The notes below the pieces were generated by a model, which was not told where the DNA came from, did not search any database, and worked only from the letters and a program-made list of their open reading frames with translations. The translations under genes were made by a program, and so were the position numbers. DNA of 64,000 nucleotides from Nectonema munidae (Eukaryota; Nematomorpha; Nectonematoida; Nectonematidae): contig JAUIRK010000928.1 of NCBI GenBank assembly GCA_030549495.1, positions 1,005,001 through 1,069,000 on the forward strand. Direction: 5' to 3'. Of the stretch, positions 1 through 10,661 are shown in pieces. Each line of letters opens with the position of its first letter. Position 1 is the stretch's first letter.

Positions 1-799
1 TATGCCAAATTTGTCCGGTTTATTCGGTAAATATTGAGTAAAGGGACATCTTGCTTTCGTTGGGAAAAGCTGCTCGTCAATAGCAAAGTTACAATCCGGC
101 ACGTAAGACTTGATGCAATTTTCTATAAATATGTTCCATATGTTGGAGAAGAGAACAAACTTATCATTTTGAAGCCTTTCTTTTCTCGCAATTTTTATAT
201 CAAATCTTAAAATCTCATGATTTTTTAAAATCGATCCCGTGACATGCTTGCTTGAAAAGCTGAACTCTCCATTTTTTGGCCAACAAAAATTTAATAGGAA
301 AATTTTTACCTCCAAGAAGACCACGTAACAAAGTCAAAGCTATGAATTTATCTATTTCATGCAAGTCAAGATTCGATTCTTTCTCGAATTTTACTGCTTC
401 TAAATTTGTACATTTTTGAATGTGACGAATCATATTTTCAGATATAAAAGAACGAAAAGCAGAAACACAAGTTTTGTCTACATTGTGGTAAGCAAAGTTA
501 GTAAGACCATTTTTAAGTTTGAAAATGTTTTGTTGTTGTAATCTTCCTTGCAGTTTGAAGTTTGGTGACTCAGACCAGATTGTCCCATCTCTACCAATCA
601 AAGCAGTAAAACTTGATGCTCATTCTTCAACTTCTGTAGAAACATTAGAAGTTTTTGAGTGATCGAAACTTTCGAAATCATTGTCGTTTTCATCACTTTT
701 ATTTGAAAAAAATTCTGATCAAGAATTCTCCTCTTCAATACTTTGAATAAACAACAAAGTATTTTTAGCAGCTACTCTTTCTGCCTTTGGTGTATGCAT
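1..799 (-). pseudogene. piggyBac-like transposase, 5' part, broken, runs off the window
   Basis: The minus strand reads as the N-terminal half of a piggyBac (DDE_Tnp_1_7) transposase. It would start with the ATG at 797-799. An acidic, serine-rich leader is followed by the family block beginning DGTIWSESPN, then a helical region with LLRGLLGGKNFP, and finally NFAIDEQLFPTKAR near position 60, where the D is the first catalytic aspartate. The window edge cuts it off before the second and third aspartates. Two in-frame TGA codons lie in the leader and one frameshift lies near 215-225, so this copy cannot make transposase. It is a different lineage from the three piggyBac copies at 21-29.6 kb. Family assignment is confident; exact ends are unknown. 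Confidence 0.85.
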
Positions 800-1320
800 T
801 TTAAATGATAAAACTAAAGGATGGTAGCAAAAAAAGATATGCAATGCTGAAAAATGATCGATAAAGTATTAATCACAGTGTAAAATGTAAAAATGACCAT
901 TTCGTCTTTGTAGGTATATACAATCGTGTAGCAAAAAAAAATCAATATAAATCAATCAAAGTGACTTATTGGTTACTTGAATGCTCATATTAAAAGTATA
1001 CGTATCTTGACTAATTTCATCATGACTATCCTAATGTGTCTGTGATACAAAGTCTGATAAGTGGTCATTTTGACGACTTTGCCTTTCAAGTCGACTTTAT
1101 GATAATAACACGACTGAACGATTAAAAAAAATAATTTAAAAAATACATATTTTAATTACTTTTAGTATCAAACTTGATTCAACAAAACAAGAAGGTGGGA
1201 AAGCAGTCACATATAAGAGAGCTTTTTGCCATAATATAGCACATTTTTTTCGAATTCAAAACTTTTCCTCAACAAAATTAAATTTTTTATTTAATAAACA
1301 TTTAAATTTTATTTTTTTTA
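800..1320. other. AT-rich non-coding stretch
   Basis: No coding region, RNA gene or clear repeat was recognised. It presumably includes the 5' flank of the piggyBac copy to its left, but no TTAA-bounded terminus could be assigned. Confidence 0.4.
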
Positions 1321-1329
1321 ATATGGACA

Positions 1330-1436
1330 TTTTTGAAAATTTTGGGGACCACCAACTTCAAATATTCTTATATGGACCCCTCTAAAAATATTGTCGCCCA
1401 CGTGAAGGTCCACATGGAGCACTTTGAGAAGCACTG
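1330..1436. mobile_element. Right end of a hAT-type element
   Basis: The end reads outward as CAGTGCTTCTCAAAGTGC on the minus strand, the CAGTG...-type terminus common in hAT elements, followed by a GGACC-rich part. It resembles the element end at 63731, which begins CAGTGTTTCCCAACC and also carries GGACCCCC. No matching left end or target duplication was found nearby, so this is an orphan end or an old truncated copy. Confidence 0.5.
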
Positions 1437-3050
1437 AAGTAGATAGACCTTAGAATTAGAATTATTATTTAGAAACTTAGAATCGCCACTGAGCAAGCCT
1501 TTTAGAACATTGAATGAGATTTAGTTTTGAGAATGAGTGATTACTGATTAATCAATAAAATCACATAATGAATCAATCAAAATGGAATGTATAGCTTATA
1601 TTGCAAAAAGTAGATAGACGCTAGGTAAGGCATGAAGTATATGCCCATAAAAAATTTCTCCACAAACTAACCATTACAGGTTACAATCTATGTTGTGGAT
1701 TACAGCTATGGATCAAAGTCTATATATGAAATTACTAGCTTCGATTCAGTGTGTGCGCAGCACACCTAGCACATGGTGAATATACGCCACTTCTCCCCTA
1801 ACTAGCAAACTATTTTCTTAATTACTGAGTTAGCTGTAGTGACTGCACCAAATTCACTACAAAAACTCTTGAAACATGGAAAATACATTTATAAATTTCA
1901 ATTTTAAAAAGACCGACGCCAAAAAGGGTCAGCGCCAAACCGGCCTTAACTTACAAGAAGAAACTGTTCTTGAATTTTTCGCAATACGGATAATGCAGAG
2001 AAGCAGCGTTCAATTTTATTGAAACATACAGCCGTATCCTAGGGATAAAATATTTATATAAGCTTTTTGAGAGAAACAGACAATCCGTGAAGAAAAGATT
2101 CGATTTTTTATCCCCTGTGAAACTTTGAATGCTTATGATAGAAGTAAATCCAATTTTCCCATAAGCTTATTCTTCATTCTTTTTTGATTTAGTTTTACCC
2201 TGCTAAAAATCAAAGTGAAGGAAATATCTATCAGCAGTTCAAGGGCATCAACAGTGCATACAAATTTAATTTGCTTGCTTCGTATACATTTCTTACCTTA
2301 CAAGAATGCCACCGAAATAGAACGTGTGGTTCTTGTATTATAGAATGTGTGCTTCAATGAAGATTTCAAAATTAAAATGTTTGAAATTCGTTTAACCATC
2401 AGATAAAAAGTCATGTAAATTTTTGATATTTTTATGCTAATTTTATAAAAAATTATCAAATAAAACTTAAGCAAATTAATTAAGATAAAAAACGTTGAAC
2501 AGCATTAGCAGATTCAGAAGAAACAAGTCTTCATATTCAAACAGACATAAGTCACCAAAAACCTTATTGACATTAGACTTCTTAAAACAGTACCTTGGAA
2601 CAAAATCTTTAAACGAGAGACACACGCTATCAAAATTACTGAAGGAATAACAAAGTATCTCGTTTTAAAAAAGTGCATATAAGCATTCATGATGAATATA
2701 CGAAATAGAAAAACATAAATTTTAGCATTCTTCACAAAGAGATCCAGGGAGGGTCGCCCTGTACTCTAAACGGTAACCGAAGAATAGTATCCATAAGACA
2801 AAAGTGTCCAGATAGAAAGAGCTATCATTGCTTCGTAATTGACTTGTGAAATTGCCTTAAGTGCATAGCAAGATAGTGGTAACTTTTCTCTTTTGGTCAC
2901 TTTTCGCCTAGAACCCTCTAAACAATTCTCAGCTTTGGAGAAGACGCAAGGTGGTGCTCTAGGAAGTGATCTAATTCTTACATCTACCTACGCATGTAAG
3001 TTTTAAACTTCTTTAGAACTAATCTTCACGGTTGTTACCATTTTTCCTGT
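1437..3050. other. Non-coding stretch
   Basis: No convincing coding region. Open frames such as the one at 2514-2735 lack family signature and coding character. A local inverted motif occurs at 1900-1945 (GACCGACGCC / GGTCAGCGCC), too short to name. Confidence 0.4.
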
Positions 3051-3053
3051 GAC

Positions 3054-3260
3054 CAGGGTTGTGGAAGCCGAAGAATTTTTGCGAATTCTACTCCGACTCG
3101 ATTTTTTAAATATTTTTCCAACCTCGTCTCTCGTTATTTCAATTTTCCGACTCTAACGTCAAATTACGTAAATATGTTCGTAATTAATTATTGTAATTTA
3201 TGAGTAGCATTCCGAGTGGTGAAGTCAGAGCAAATTTGCGACTCCAACTCCACAACCCCG
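3054..3260. mobile_element. MITE with CAGGGTTGTGGA-type inverted ends
   Basis: The left end reads CAGGGTTGTGGAAGCCG. The right end read on the other strand is CGGGGTTGTGGAGTTGGAG, an inverted match with internal (ACTCCG)-like repetition. This is a widespread kind of short non-autonomous hAT-like element. About 207 bp, no coding capacity. The flanking 8 bp (cctgtgac / ccactttt) do not match, so age or a rearranged flank hides any target duplication. A related, more diverged stretch lies at about 45340-45640. Confidence 0.6.
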
Positions 3261-4410
3261 CCACTTTTGAAATACGTTATTGGAATGGGACGAGAAAAGG
3301 TGATCGTTCCGCCTCCGACCACTCGCCTACACGTGCACCCCTTTCCCATTTATGATTTTCATTTGTAAAATCAACTCATAAAGTGAAACTCTTGAGAAAA
3401 ATCACTCACATTTATAGAAGAGTATAAAATGTACTGCTATTTGTTCAGAGTGCCATTTTCTGAACGTTAAAATATAATGAAGAACTCATTCAACATTTAA
3501 AAATGCTCTTTATCTTCTCGCTAATTATTCTGAAATAACAATCGGTTAACTACAACTTCAAATTTTTATATTTCCCTAAAATAATAATGTATGCTATTGC
3601 TTATTTTATAACAAGGTCAAAATATGAGAGAGGAAAAATTAAGAAGTTTGGAGCGCTATAATGCATCAGAGGGTAAAAATTTTTTTACAGAATTAATTTT
3701 TTATCAACAACTGGCCAACACTCTTTCTTTCTAACACAATTAGCATAGGTAAAATGAACAAAAAAATTCGTTATAAGTAAATCAACCTAGATGTGGCATG
3801 ACGGCCTAAAATGCGTTGTTTTGATTATAAAAACAAAAAAAACATTAATTTTTGGATTCAATTCCAGAATAACTTTTGTTTTGATAAATAAAAAAAATTA
3901 AATTTCATTATTCCAGTCTTTATAATACGCTTCTCAAAATTTCATTTTAGGGAATTTGAAAAGAGTCCAATTGTTTGCGTATAATAAAATGACGTCTTAA
4001 ATAAAATGTCAATAACGCGTATTAGATTGTGATGCATTTGCAAGTTAGATTGAAATTAGAGTAGAGAGAAAAAAACTTTCAATTTATTAAAACAATAATT
4101 TATTTTTAAATAAATTCAGGTGTAAAAAATGTTACTTCAAAAAGGTATCAATTAAATATGTGATCAATAAAGTGTTTAATTTGCATCTGAAATATGAGTA
4201 AGATAACACTTTTCATTTCAAGGGTGATTTTGGAAAATATAAGCTTAATAAAAAGAAAATGAAATAATAAAAAAAAGTGGAAAACAGAGATAATAATGAA
4301 TCCATACAATTTGTAATATATTTTCTGTAGCGATATATATATAAGAAAAAATATATATTTTTTTTATACTTCTTTATATGGCCTTTCTTCCACAATAAAT
4401 TTTTACACTG
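3261..4410. other. Non-coding stretch, 3' flank of the OXLD1-like gene
   Basis: Very AT-rich; no coding region seen. On the minus strand possible polyadenylation hexamers for the gene at 4411-4746 appear as TTTATT on the plus strand near 4083 and 4110, about 300 bases beyond the stop codon. Confidence 0.35.
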
Positions 4411-4746
4411 CTAAGAAGATTTTTTATTCGTCAAAGCGAATTCCATTTTAACGTATTCTTTGATATCGTTGTCTTCAATTTCTTCAATTTCTCGTGAAAT
4501 GATGATAGAGCTGTTTGGATCATCTCGATAGAACTCCTGCAACTCTTCAACATACTTGATCCAAACACAATTCGAGCAACCGGTGCCACAACATTCTTCC
4601 GGCTTTTTTGGCAATGTCTTATTCAACTCATCCCAAGCTCCATTTTCTCTGTTATTCGTTGATTGGCAGAATCTTTTGAAACATCTGGGTGCAGAGGGAA
4701 ATGTGACAACGAATCTTGGAATCATTCTTACATTTCGGATCCGCAA
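4411..4746 (-). CDS. OXLD1: OXLD1-like protein (oxidoreductase-like domain)
   Basis: A 111-residue intact frame. Residues 52-62 read CCGTGCSNCVW, followed by a helical segment (IKYVEELQEFYRDD) and an acidic tail ending in a short K/E-rich stretch. The C-C-x-x-G-C-x-x-C-V-W signature is the hallmark of the oxidoreductase-like domain (Pfam Oxidored-like) found in small eukaryotic proteins such as human OXLD1, a predicted mitochondrial protein of about 147 residues; its biochemical role is not well defined. The N-terminus is basic and R/F-rich (RMIPRFVVTF...RCFKRFCQS), which fits a mitochondrial presequence (inference). The first ATG was used; a second ATG at residue 8 is an alternative start. 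No intron is needed. It is the only plausible host gene in the first 14 kb. Confidence 0.82.
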   Translation of the reverse strand: MRIRNVRMIPRFVVTFPSAPRCFKRFCQSTNNRENGAWDELNKTLPKKPEECCGTGCSNCVWIKYVEELQEFYRDDPNSSIIISREIEEIEDNDIKEYVKMEFALTNKKSS

Positions 4747-4893
4747 AAGATATTATTTTTACTTTCTTTCAAGTGCATCCAAATTAGTGAAAATCAGGTT
4801 ACTATATGAAAGAGAAAGAAAAAATATACAAATGATGACGATCAATGAGTTTATTGGGATTTATACATCAAATCCTATGGATTGCTTGCTTAA

Positions 4894-5015
4894 CCCTTTG
4901 AGGACCAGAATTTTGAAGACTAATCGTCTGCTTTATTTATCAATGCAATTTTATATATCTAAAGCAGACGATTTCAATTTTTTGGGACACAAGTATCCCA
5001 CCGGTCCTCAAAGTG
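4894..5015. mobile_element. TTAA-flanked piggyBac-type MITE (diverged copy)
   Basis: TTAA occurs at 4890-4893 and 5016-5019. Between them the ends are inverted: CCCTTTGAGGACC at the left and GGTCCTCAAAGTG at the right (12 of 13 match). The interior has inverted TCGTCTGCTTTA and TAAAGCAGACGA blocks, the same motif seen in the copies at 35.8-36.6, 45.96 and 48.13 kb. It is non-coding, and mobilised in trans by a piggyBac transposase (inference from TTAA and the CCC ends). Confidence 0.75.
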
Positions 5016-5078
5016 TTAATTAAATGATTGCATATTACATTTTAGAATGTCTAACACTACTATAGTAGACCCCAAATC

Positions 5079-5282
5079 CACTGGCGGATCCAGAAGAGGG
5101 GGGGGGGGGGGCAAATGGACCTAACCCCCCCCCCCCCCCCCCCCCCCCCCTATGAAGGATGGCTTCAGAAATTCCCCTTATTGATTTTGCTCTTTCCTAA
5201 AGCATCAAGACTTATGGTAGTATTTTTTAAAGTCCCCCCCCCCCCCCCCCCCCCCATATGGTCAATTTCTGGATCCGCCACT
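5079..5282. mobile_element. MITE with GTGGCGGATCCAG ends and long G/C homopolymers
   Basis: The left end reads CACTGGCGGATCCAGAAG and the right end, on the other strand, AGTGGCGGATCCAGAAATTG, so the element has inverted ends of about 14 bp. The interior holds a G run and two C runs of over 20 bases each. Open frames rich in proline here are by-products of the C runs. No clear target duplication. Run lengths are likely unreliable in the assembly. Confidence 0.65.
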
Positions 5283-5339
5283 ACGGCAAACTCATCTTTA
5301 GATAAAGCCTACGGTAATACTCTCTTGATGGCAGTTTGA

Positions 5340-7440
5340 CTAAGATAATTTTCGATTTTGAAATATATACAAATTGGGGCATTCTTAATGCCATTAATTT
5401 TTAAGGTAGAAGCGGTGATTGTAACGTGGGAAATATAATAATTTATTCAACCTAGACATTAAATTTACCCGCAAGAGATTTTAAAACATTTCTCCCATGC
5501 TTTTCTGAATCCACTGTATATACAAGAGTAGTAAGAATAAATGCTTATTTAGAGTATTACAAGAGAAATAGCAACTCATAACATTTCATGGATCTGAAGT
5601 ACAACTCTTCTTTCCGAAAGTGAAACTACGTCATTGATATCCGTGAAAATTAGACAGGGGACAAGGTGATCAAATTGTGATTCCTCTAAATTCGCAACTG
5701 CATCCACATTGTTAAAAAATTAAAATTGAAAAAATATAATTATAAGTTTAATGCAATTTTCGATAAAAATAAATTGTTCAACCTTTGCAAAAAAGTAGAC
5801 CTGTTCAAAATGAGATCTGAGTCAGTCCGGCCTTCAAAATATCCACACCAGAACTGGACCAGACCATCTGTAGTTTGAACTGGACTATAATCGAGTAGAT
5901 CGGATCGAACGGAATTCAATCACTAGGACCGGTTTTAACTGATGATGAACAACCGTGTAAACCTTCCAAGTAAAACGGACGAAGTCAAAATTTCTAGAAA
6001 TTCAAACACTGCTACAAAACATTTGAAAATGTTGTTTCAATAATTAATTACAATTTTATAGATTTTTGACAGGATTCAACAGAATTTTACAACCAATCAA
6101 ATTAATTCGTATTTTTTGTTTCAATATTTTTAAATTAAAACCAAAAAAAAAATTTTGTTTTAAATTGAGAATATCTATTGAGAAATTGGGTTATTCAACA
6201 ATAATCTAAAAACTTGCATTTTGTGTTTGTCTCTAGATTTAGCATTTTAGACAATTAAATTTCAAAATATTTTGATGAAAGCACTTGCATACGTCCTTTT
6301 AACAATTTAACAACTGAAACAGACAAAAAACTTTAAAAATGGCAGATCCTTAATTTCTACCTAAGTTATAAATTAAAACCTCACACCAAACTTTTAATCA
6401 AATTAAATGAGACTTTTATTCCCTTGATGTCACAATTTTTACTAGGAATTGCATAAATTATGTCAAAATTTGGTGATAAATTATTGCGCTTTTTTATTTT
6501 AATTTCATTCAAACTTGTTTTGGCCTATAATAATAAAGTTTGGCCAAAAAAGTTGGCTCAAAAGCCTACCTAACTACATATGATATACGTAAGCAAACAC
6601 TCGCCAGCTTGTGAAATTGGACCCTCGGGAGCGTTTTATAGCGCCCAGATACTGACATACGTGTATATGTAAAAAATCGAGTAAATTTTCACTTACAAAA
6701 TTATACCATCGCATAATTAGAAAAAGTGGTTCAATTTATTTATTAAGAAAGGCAAGAGGTTTAACTGAGGATTAGACCTTTCTTGAGTTTCCTAGCTTGG
6801 GCATAAATCAGAGGATACAAATTCTCTAATTAATGTAAATTTTTAATTATCTTTTAAAGTAAATCACACAAAACGAAACTGAAGGCATGGCTGATTTAAG
6901 CACAAGAATAAGATGGATGATATGGCCTCTCTCTCCAATTAGAAAATATTTGCGAATTTGTAACGGGAATAAAGCTTCTTGATTGGGTTACTTTAGATGA
7001 GTGGCGTCACACGTCATAGGTTTAGCAGTTAAGTGGCACTGTTTGAAAACTGGATTACTTTTTAGTTATTTGATATAACTACGTTAATTTTTGATATGCT
7101 TATTAATATGACGAGTGGTTTTAAAAATCAAAGACGTGGTCTTTTTACTTTTTTATTGAATTGGCAGTAAAGTCAATAAAGTCCATTTTTTCATTTAACG
7201 TCTTTTGAGTTTGGTTAAGGAACTACTATAATAAATACTTTTGCTTTTATAAATCAATAAAGTCAATATTTTGTTAACAAATTTTCAAAAAAATTGTAAA
7301 AAAATAATTCTTTTTTTAATTTTCTTCCTGAAAGTGCATCGCTAACTCGAGCTAGTTATGCATACGCGGAAATATTGCTATAAAGCTCAAACAAACATAG
7401 CGATAGGGAAAGAATGTATCCCTATCTGCAGTCGAAAATA
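5340..7440. other. Non-coding stretch
   Basis: No gene recognised. At 5820-5950 there is a diffuse cluster of GGACC/GGTCC-type words (for example ACTGGACCAGACC and GGACCGGTT) suggesting an old repeat that I could not bound. The remainder is AT-rich. Confidence 0.35.
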
Positions 7441-7447
7441 TCGTGAC

Positions 7448-7749
7448 CGGACATTTGGCGGAAGGACATTTGGCGGAAGGACATTTAGCCGAATTGACAT
7501 TTCGGCGAAAATGTGCATACACTTCAATTTGACTGTAAACGTTGCTTTGCTTCAAGTAAGTTTGTAAGCGTGTGCTATATACAAATGTGGAGCGTTATTT
7601 CCTTTGCCCTTTATTATTCTTAATTTCTATACACAAATTATGTGCTGAATAATGTTATCTCCTAGAAGTTACAAGACAAATGGTACATTCGGCCGAATGC
7701 CCATTTAGCAAAATTTTTGTTCGTCTAAATGTCCATTCGGCTAAATCCC
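7448..7749. mobile_element. MITE-like repeat with arms made of a 15-bp tandem unit
   Basis: The left arm repeats GGACATTTGGCGGAA-like units about four times (7448-7515). The right arm (7683-7749) carries the inverted counterparts, for example GTCCATTCGGCTAAATCC and GGCCGAATGCCCATTTAG. Repeated-unit inverted arms around an AT-rich core mark a non-autonomous element or a folded minisatellite. No target duplication was identified and the transposon class is not known to me. Confidence 0.55.
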
Positions 7750-7969
7750 CGGGTACAAAAAATATGTTCCCAGATCAGTTGTTTGTTTAGAAATAGAAGC
7801 TTATCAAGAAGTGTTTGTAATCGTTATTTTTTTTTACTTATTAGCTATTTGTGTCTCACTCCTAAAAGTAACAATAGTGATATAAATAGTAAAAATAAGT
7901 ATACAGAACTCCTATATTAATGTCACACTCAGGACCAAGCTAATTGGCCTTAATAGAGGAGTGGCAATA

Positions 7970-8230
7970 ATAAAATCAACCAAATTTGTCAAAAAATTGA
8001 TTGATATATGACAGTTCAACTGAAAAGATAATTTTAAATTTAGTGCTTATACAAAGTTTTTTTACACATATATATCCATTTTCATGTATGCTGAATAAGA
8101 TGGTCACGTTTATTTTTTTAAAAAATCATTCAAACCTATCAAAAAATTGATTGATATATGACAGCTTAAACTTAAAAAAGAACCTTTTAGTTTAAATGGT
8201 TATACAAAGTATAAAGTTTTTTCAGTATCA
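7970..8230 (+). repeat. Imperfect tandem dimer, about 145-bp spacing
   Basis: The block TCAAAAAATTGATTGATATA...GACAG followed by TATACAAAGT occurs at about 7988-8060 and again at about 8138-8210. The two copies have diverged. No coding role visible. Confidence 0.5.
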
Positions 8231-8483
8231 AAATTTCCAATGAGGCACGAATATTATTTTTAATACTCATCATTATACTTTAAAATGGATTCATATATTT
8301 TTGTTCAAAATTTTTTTTTTCATTTTTAGACTATAGAATGAAAATTACACTGTAAATTATATTTCAACTGGAGTTTGCATACATAATGTTTTTTAAATAT
8401 TATGTATAATTTTTTCAAACTTTGAATATTCCATTTATATGTTCATAAAGATATGCAAAATTTGGTAAGTTTCTATTTAGGAG

Positions 8484-8530
8484 CAGGGGCGTCGGCAAGT
8501 ATATAACATTGGGGAGGCGAGCTGCATCGT
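8484..8530. mobile_element. Possible 3' terminus of the hAT element
   Basis: CAGGGGCGTCGGCAAG begins at 8484, about 165 bases beyond the stop codon of the hAT transposase (minus strand), where a hAT terminal repeat is expected. The flanking 8 bp are tttaggag. I did not find the matching right end beyond 10.66 kb, so the boundary is tentative. Confidence 0.45.
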
Positions 8531-8648
8531 AAAAAATGTTAAGGGGTAACTGACGTATTTTTACTTAAATAATTTTACAAATATGAGATTTATTTGACAA
8601 ATATGTAAATGAAACAATGTATTCAGTTAAAAGTTAAATTAAAATAAT

Positions 8649-10661
8649 TTAAAAGCGTCCAAAAATGAATGCACGCCCATCTCGTGCTGATACAAAGTCG
8701 TTTTCAACTTCAAAAATATTTAAAGCATCTGTAGCCTCTCTGTGCGTGTGCAGGATCATCATATGATTCAGCCTTTCTTGGAACATAGTAGTTCGAAGAT
8801 ATGTCTTTATTCGACGCAAAGCAGAAAATGTTCTTTCACTTGTGGCATTAGTGGCTGGCATTACTAAAATAAGTCGCAGTAAATTTACAATCTCAGAGAA
8901 TAGGCATCTGGAAGTTGGAGACATCTGAGTCACTAAAGTTACCAAAAAGGAAATGGACACAGTTGATAAATCATTTAAGCTGTTTTGTGCGAAGGTTGCA
9001 AATGTATCCAGTTGTAAAAAAAGAGAAGTCTTGTCTAGATCATCTCCATAGAACTTTAAGACAACGTGCAAATCTTCTTTGTATGTATTGTCGCCGCGTA
9101 CAGATTTCAAAATAACGTCTTCTAGATGCCGATACACTCGATAGCCCGGTTGATTAAAACGATCTTTTACACAGTTCACCACAAGATCCAGAGCTTCGAA
9201 ATAGTGCTGTCTATAATAGTCTTTCTCTGATACGGCAAATTCTGGAGAGGCTTTTCCGGTTTCGAATCGCATAGGCATTTTTCTTCGTCGTGGCAATGTC
9301 GGCTTACAAACATCCAGCTCATCAAGTTTACTATTAAGTAAATCCCAGAATGAATTAAAGGACTCTTCCAAGCGCAATTTACATAGTGATGTCAGCGAAA
9401 GTTCTGTCAAGTGTTGACCCTCAGCAGCTGATATATCTTTTTTCTGTAGTGTTCGGCTTAGATTATCTGTGTGACAGAGAATCTCATATCCAAGAGAAAC
9501 TCGAAAGAAAAAGTCAAAACTTTGCATTTGGCTTTTCACGCCCAAGATCCTGGAACGGGCATCAGGATCTTTTGTTCAATCATAGCAGGTATCCCACAAA
9601 AACTGAAAAACAGAGTAGTTTTCCAGAACACTGTTCAAACTGGCAGCTCTAACAGTCCATCGAGTAGGGCATAGCACGCGAAATCCAGACGTATCAGGTG
9701 CCATCTCACGCTTTAGTTGTTCGAATCTGGTATCCCTCTGAGGAGAATACTTAATAAGTTTGGACGTTTCAAATACAGTATCTAAGGTATCACACATGAC
9801 CTTCAATTTTTTAACTGTATCATTGACGGCCAAGTTAAGCGCATGTCCATAACAGTGCGTGAAAATAGCCCTAGTCTCTTTGTTGGTGATGTTAGCGGCC
9901 ACACCCTTTTTAGCTCCAGACATGTTGCTGGCTCCATCATAGCACTGTCCACGGCACTTACTCAAGGGGATGTTCATCCTCACCAATGCATCCAGAATGA
10001 CGTTAGTATGTGTTGCAGCGTCGATAGATGGTACCATACACAGCCCGATAAACTCTTCGTGCACATCCAGATTATCATCAACATGACGGATAACAATAAC
10101 AACTTGCTCACGGTTAGATTCATCTGTTGTCTCATCTACCATGATGGAGAAATAGCCGTTATTCCTGATTTTAGAAACAACATCATGCAATATTTTTAAA
10201 GCCATAACTTGTAGCATCTCATTCTGAATAGCTGCTGATGTAAATTTGTCTTGTTTTCTTTCTATCCACTTAAGGATTGATGGATCCGATTCACCTTGAA
10301 GCTTAAGAATCTGTAGAAAGTTGCTTTGATCGTTGTCGTGACCCCGGAGAGCTAATCCTTGCCTGGCAAGAAATCAGATGCTACGTAAAATGGTTATCAG
10401 CTGCTGTCTGTTGTGTTTTTTCTCCTCTGAGTGGACGGCTGAGAGAAGTTCACCAATGTCTTTTGTTTCTCGTGGTAGTATCACATTTCTCCCAATAGCT
10501 TCTTTATGGCAGTCGGAATCTTGATGTTTTCGGAATTTGGAAGATGCATCTTTCCAATTACTGAATCCAGTAGAAATAAAACTACTCTCAGCTTTAGAGT
10601 TGGAAATCTTGCTTTCTTTTGCAGTAATCATACAGGTAAAACAGAAAGCTACATCTTTTTC
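8649..10661 (-). pseudogene. hAT transposase (TTF zinc finger / DUF4371 type), two in-frame stops
   Basis: A single exon of 671 codons on the minus strand reads as a nearly full hAT-superfamily transposase. In order: a TTF-type zinc finger (DVAFCFTC, then FSNWKDASSKFRKHQDSDCHKEA), the DUF4371/RNase-H core with MVDETTDESN (first D) and RGQCYDGASNMSG (second D), CYGHALNLAVND, CPTRWTVRA, and the C-terminal dimerisation region MPATNATSERTFSALRRIKTY with the catalytic E. The exon opens just after an acceptor-like TTTTTAG at 10662-10668, so an upstream exon is expected. Two TGA codons interrupt it, at about 10371-10373 (probably a decayed CGA) and 9576-9578; the frame is otherwise open. Related animal proteins are often misnamed as a repressor of the PKR inhibitor. 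Recently inactivated, probably non-functional. Confidence 0.9.

Noticed and set aside
4556-5023. 155-codon frame on the plus strand
   Set aside because: Antisense shadow of the OXLD1-like gene continued into a TTAA MITE; no family signature.
5115-5339. Proline-rich frame
   Set aside because: Created by C homopolymers inside a MITE.
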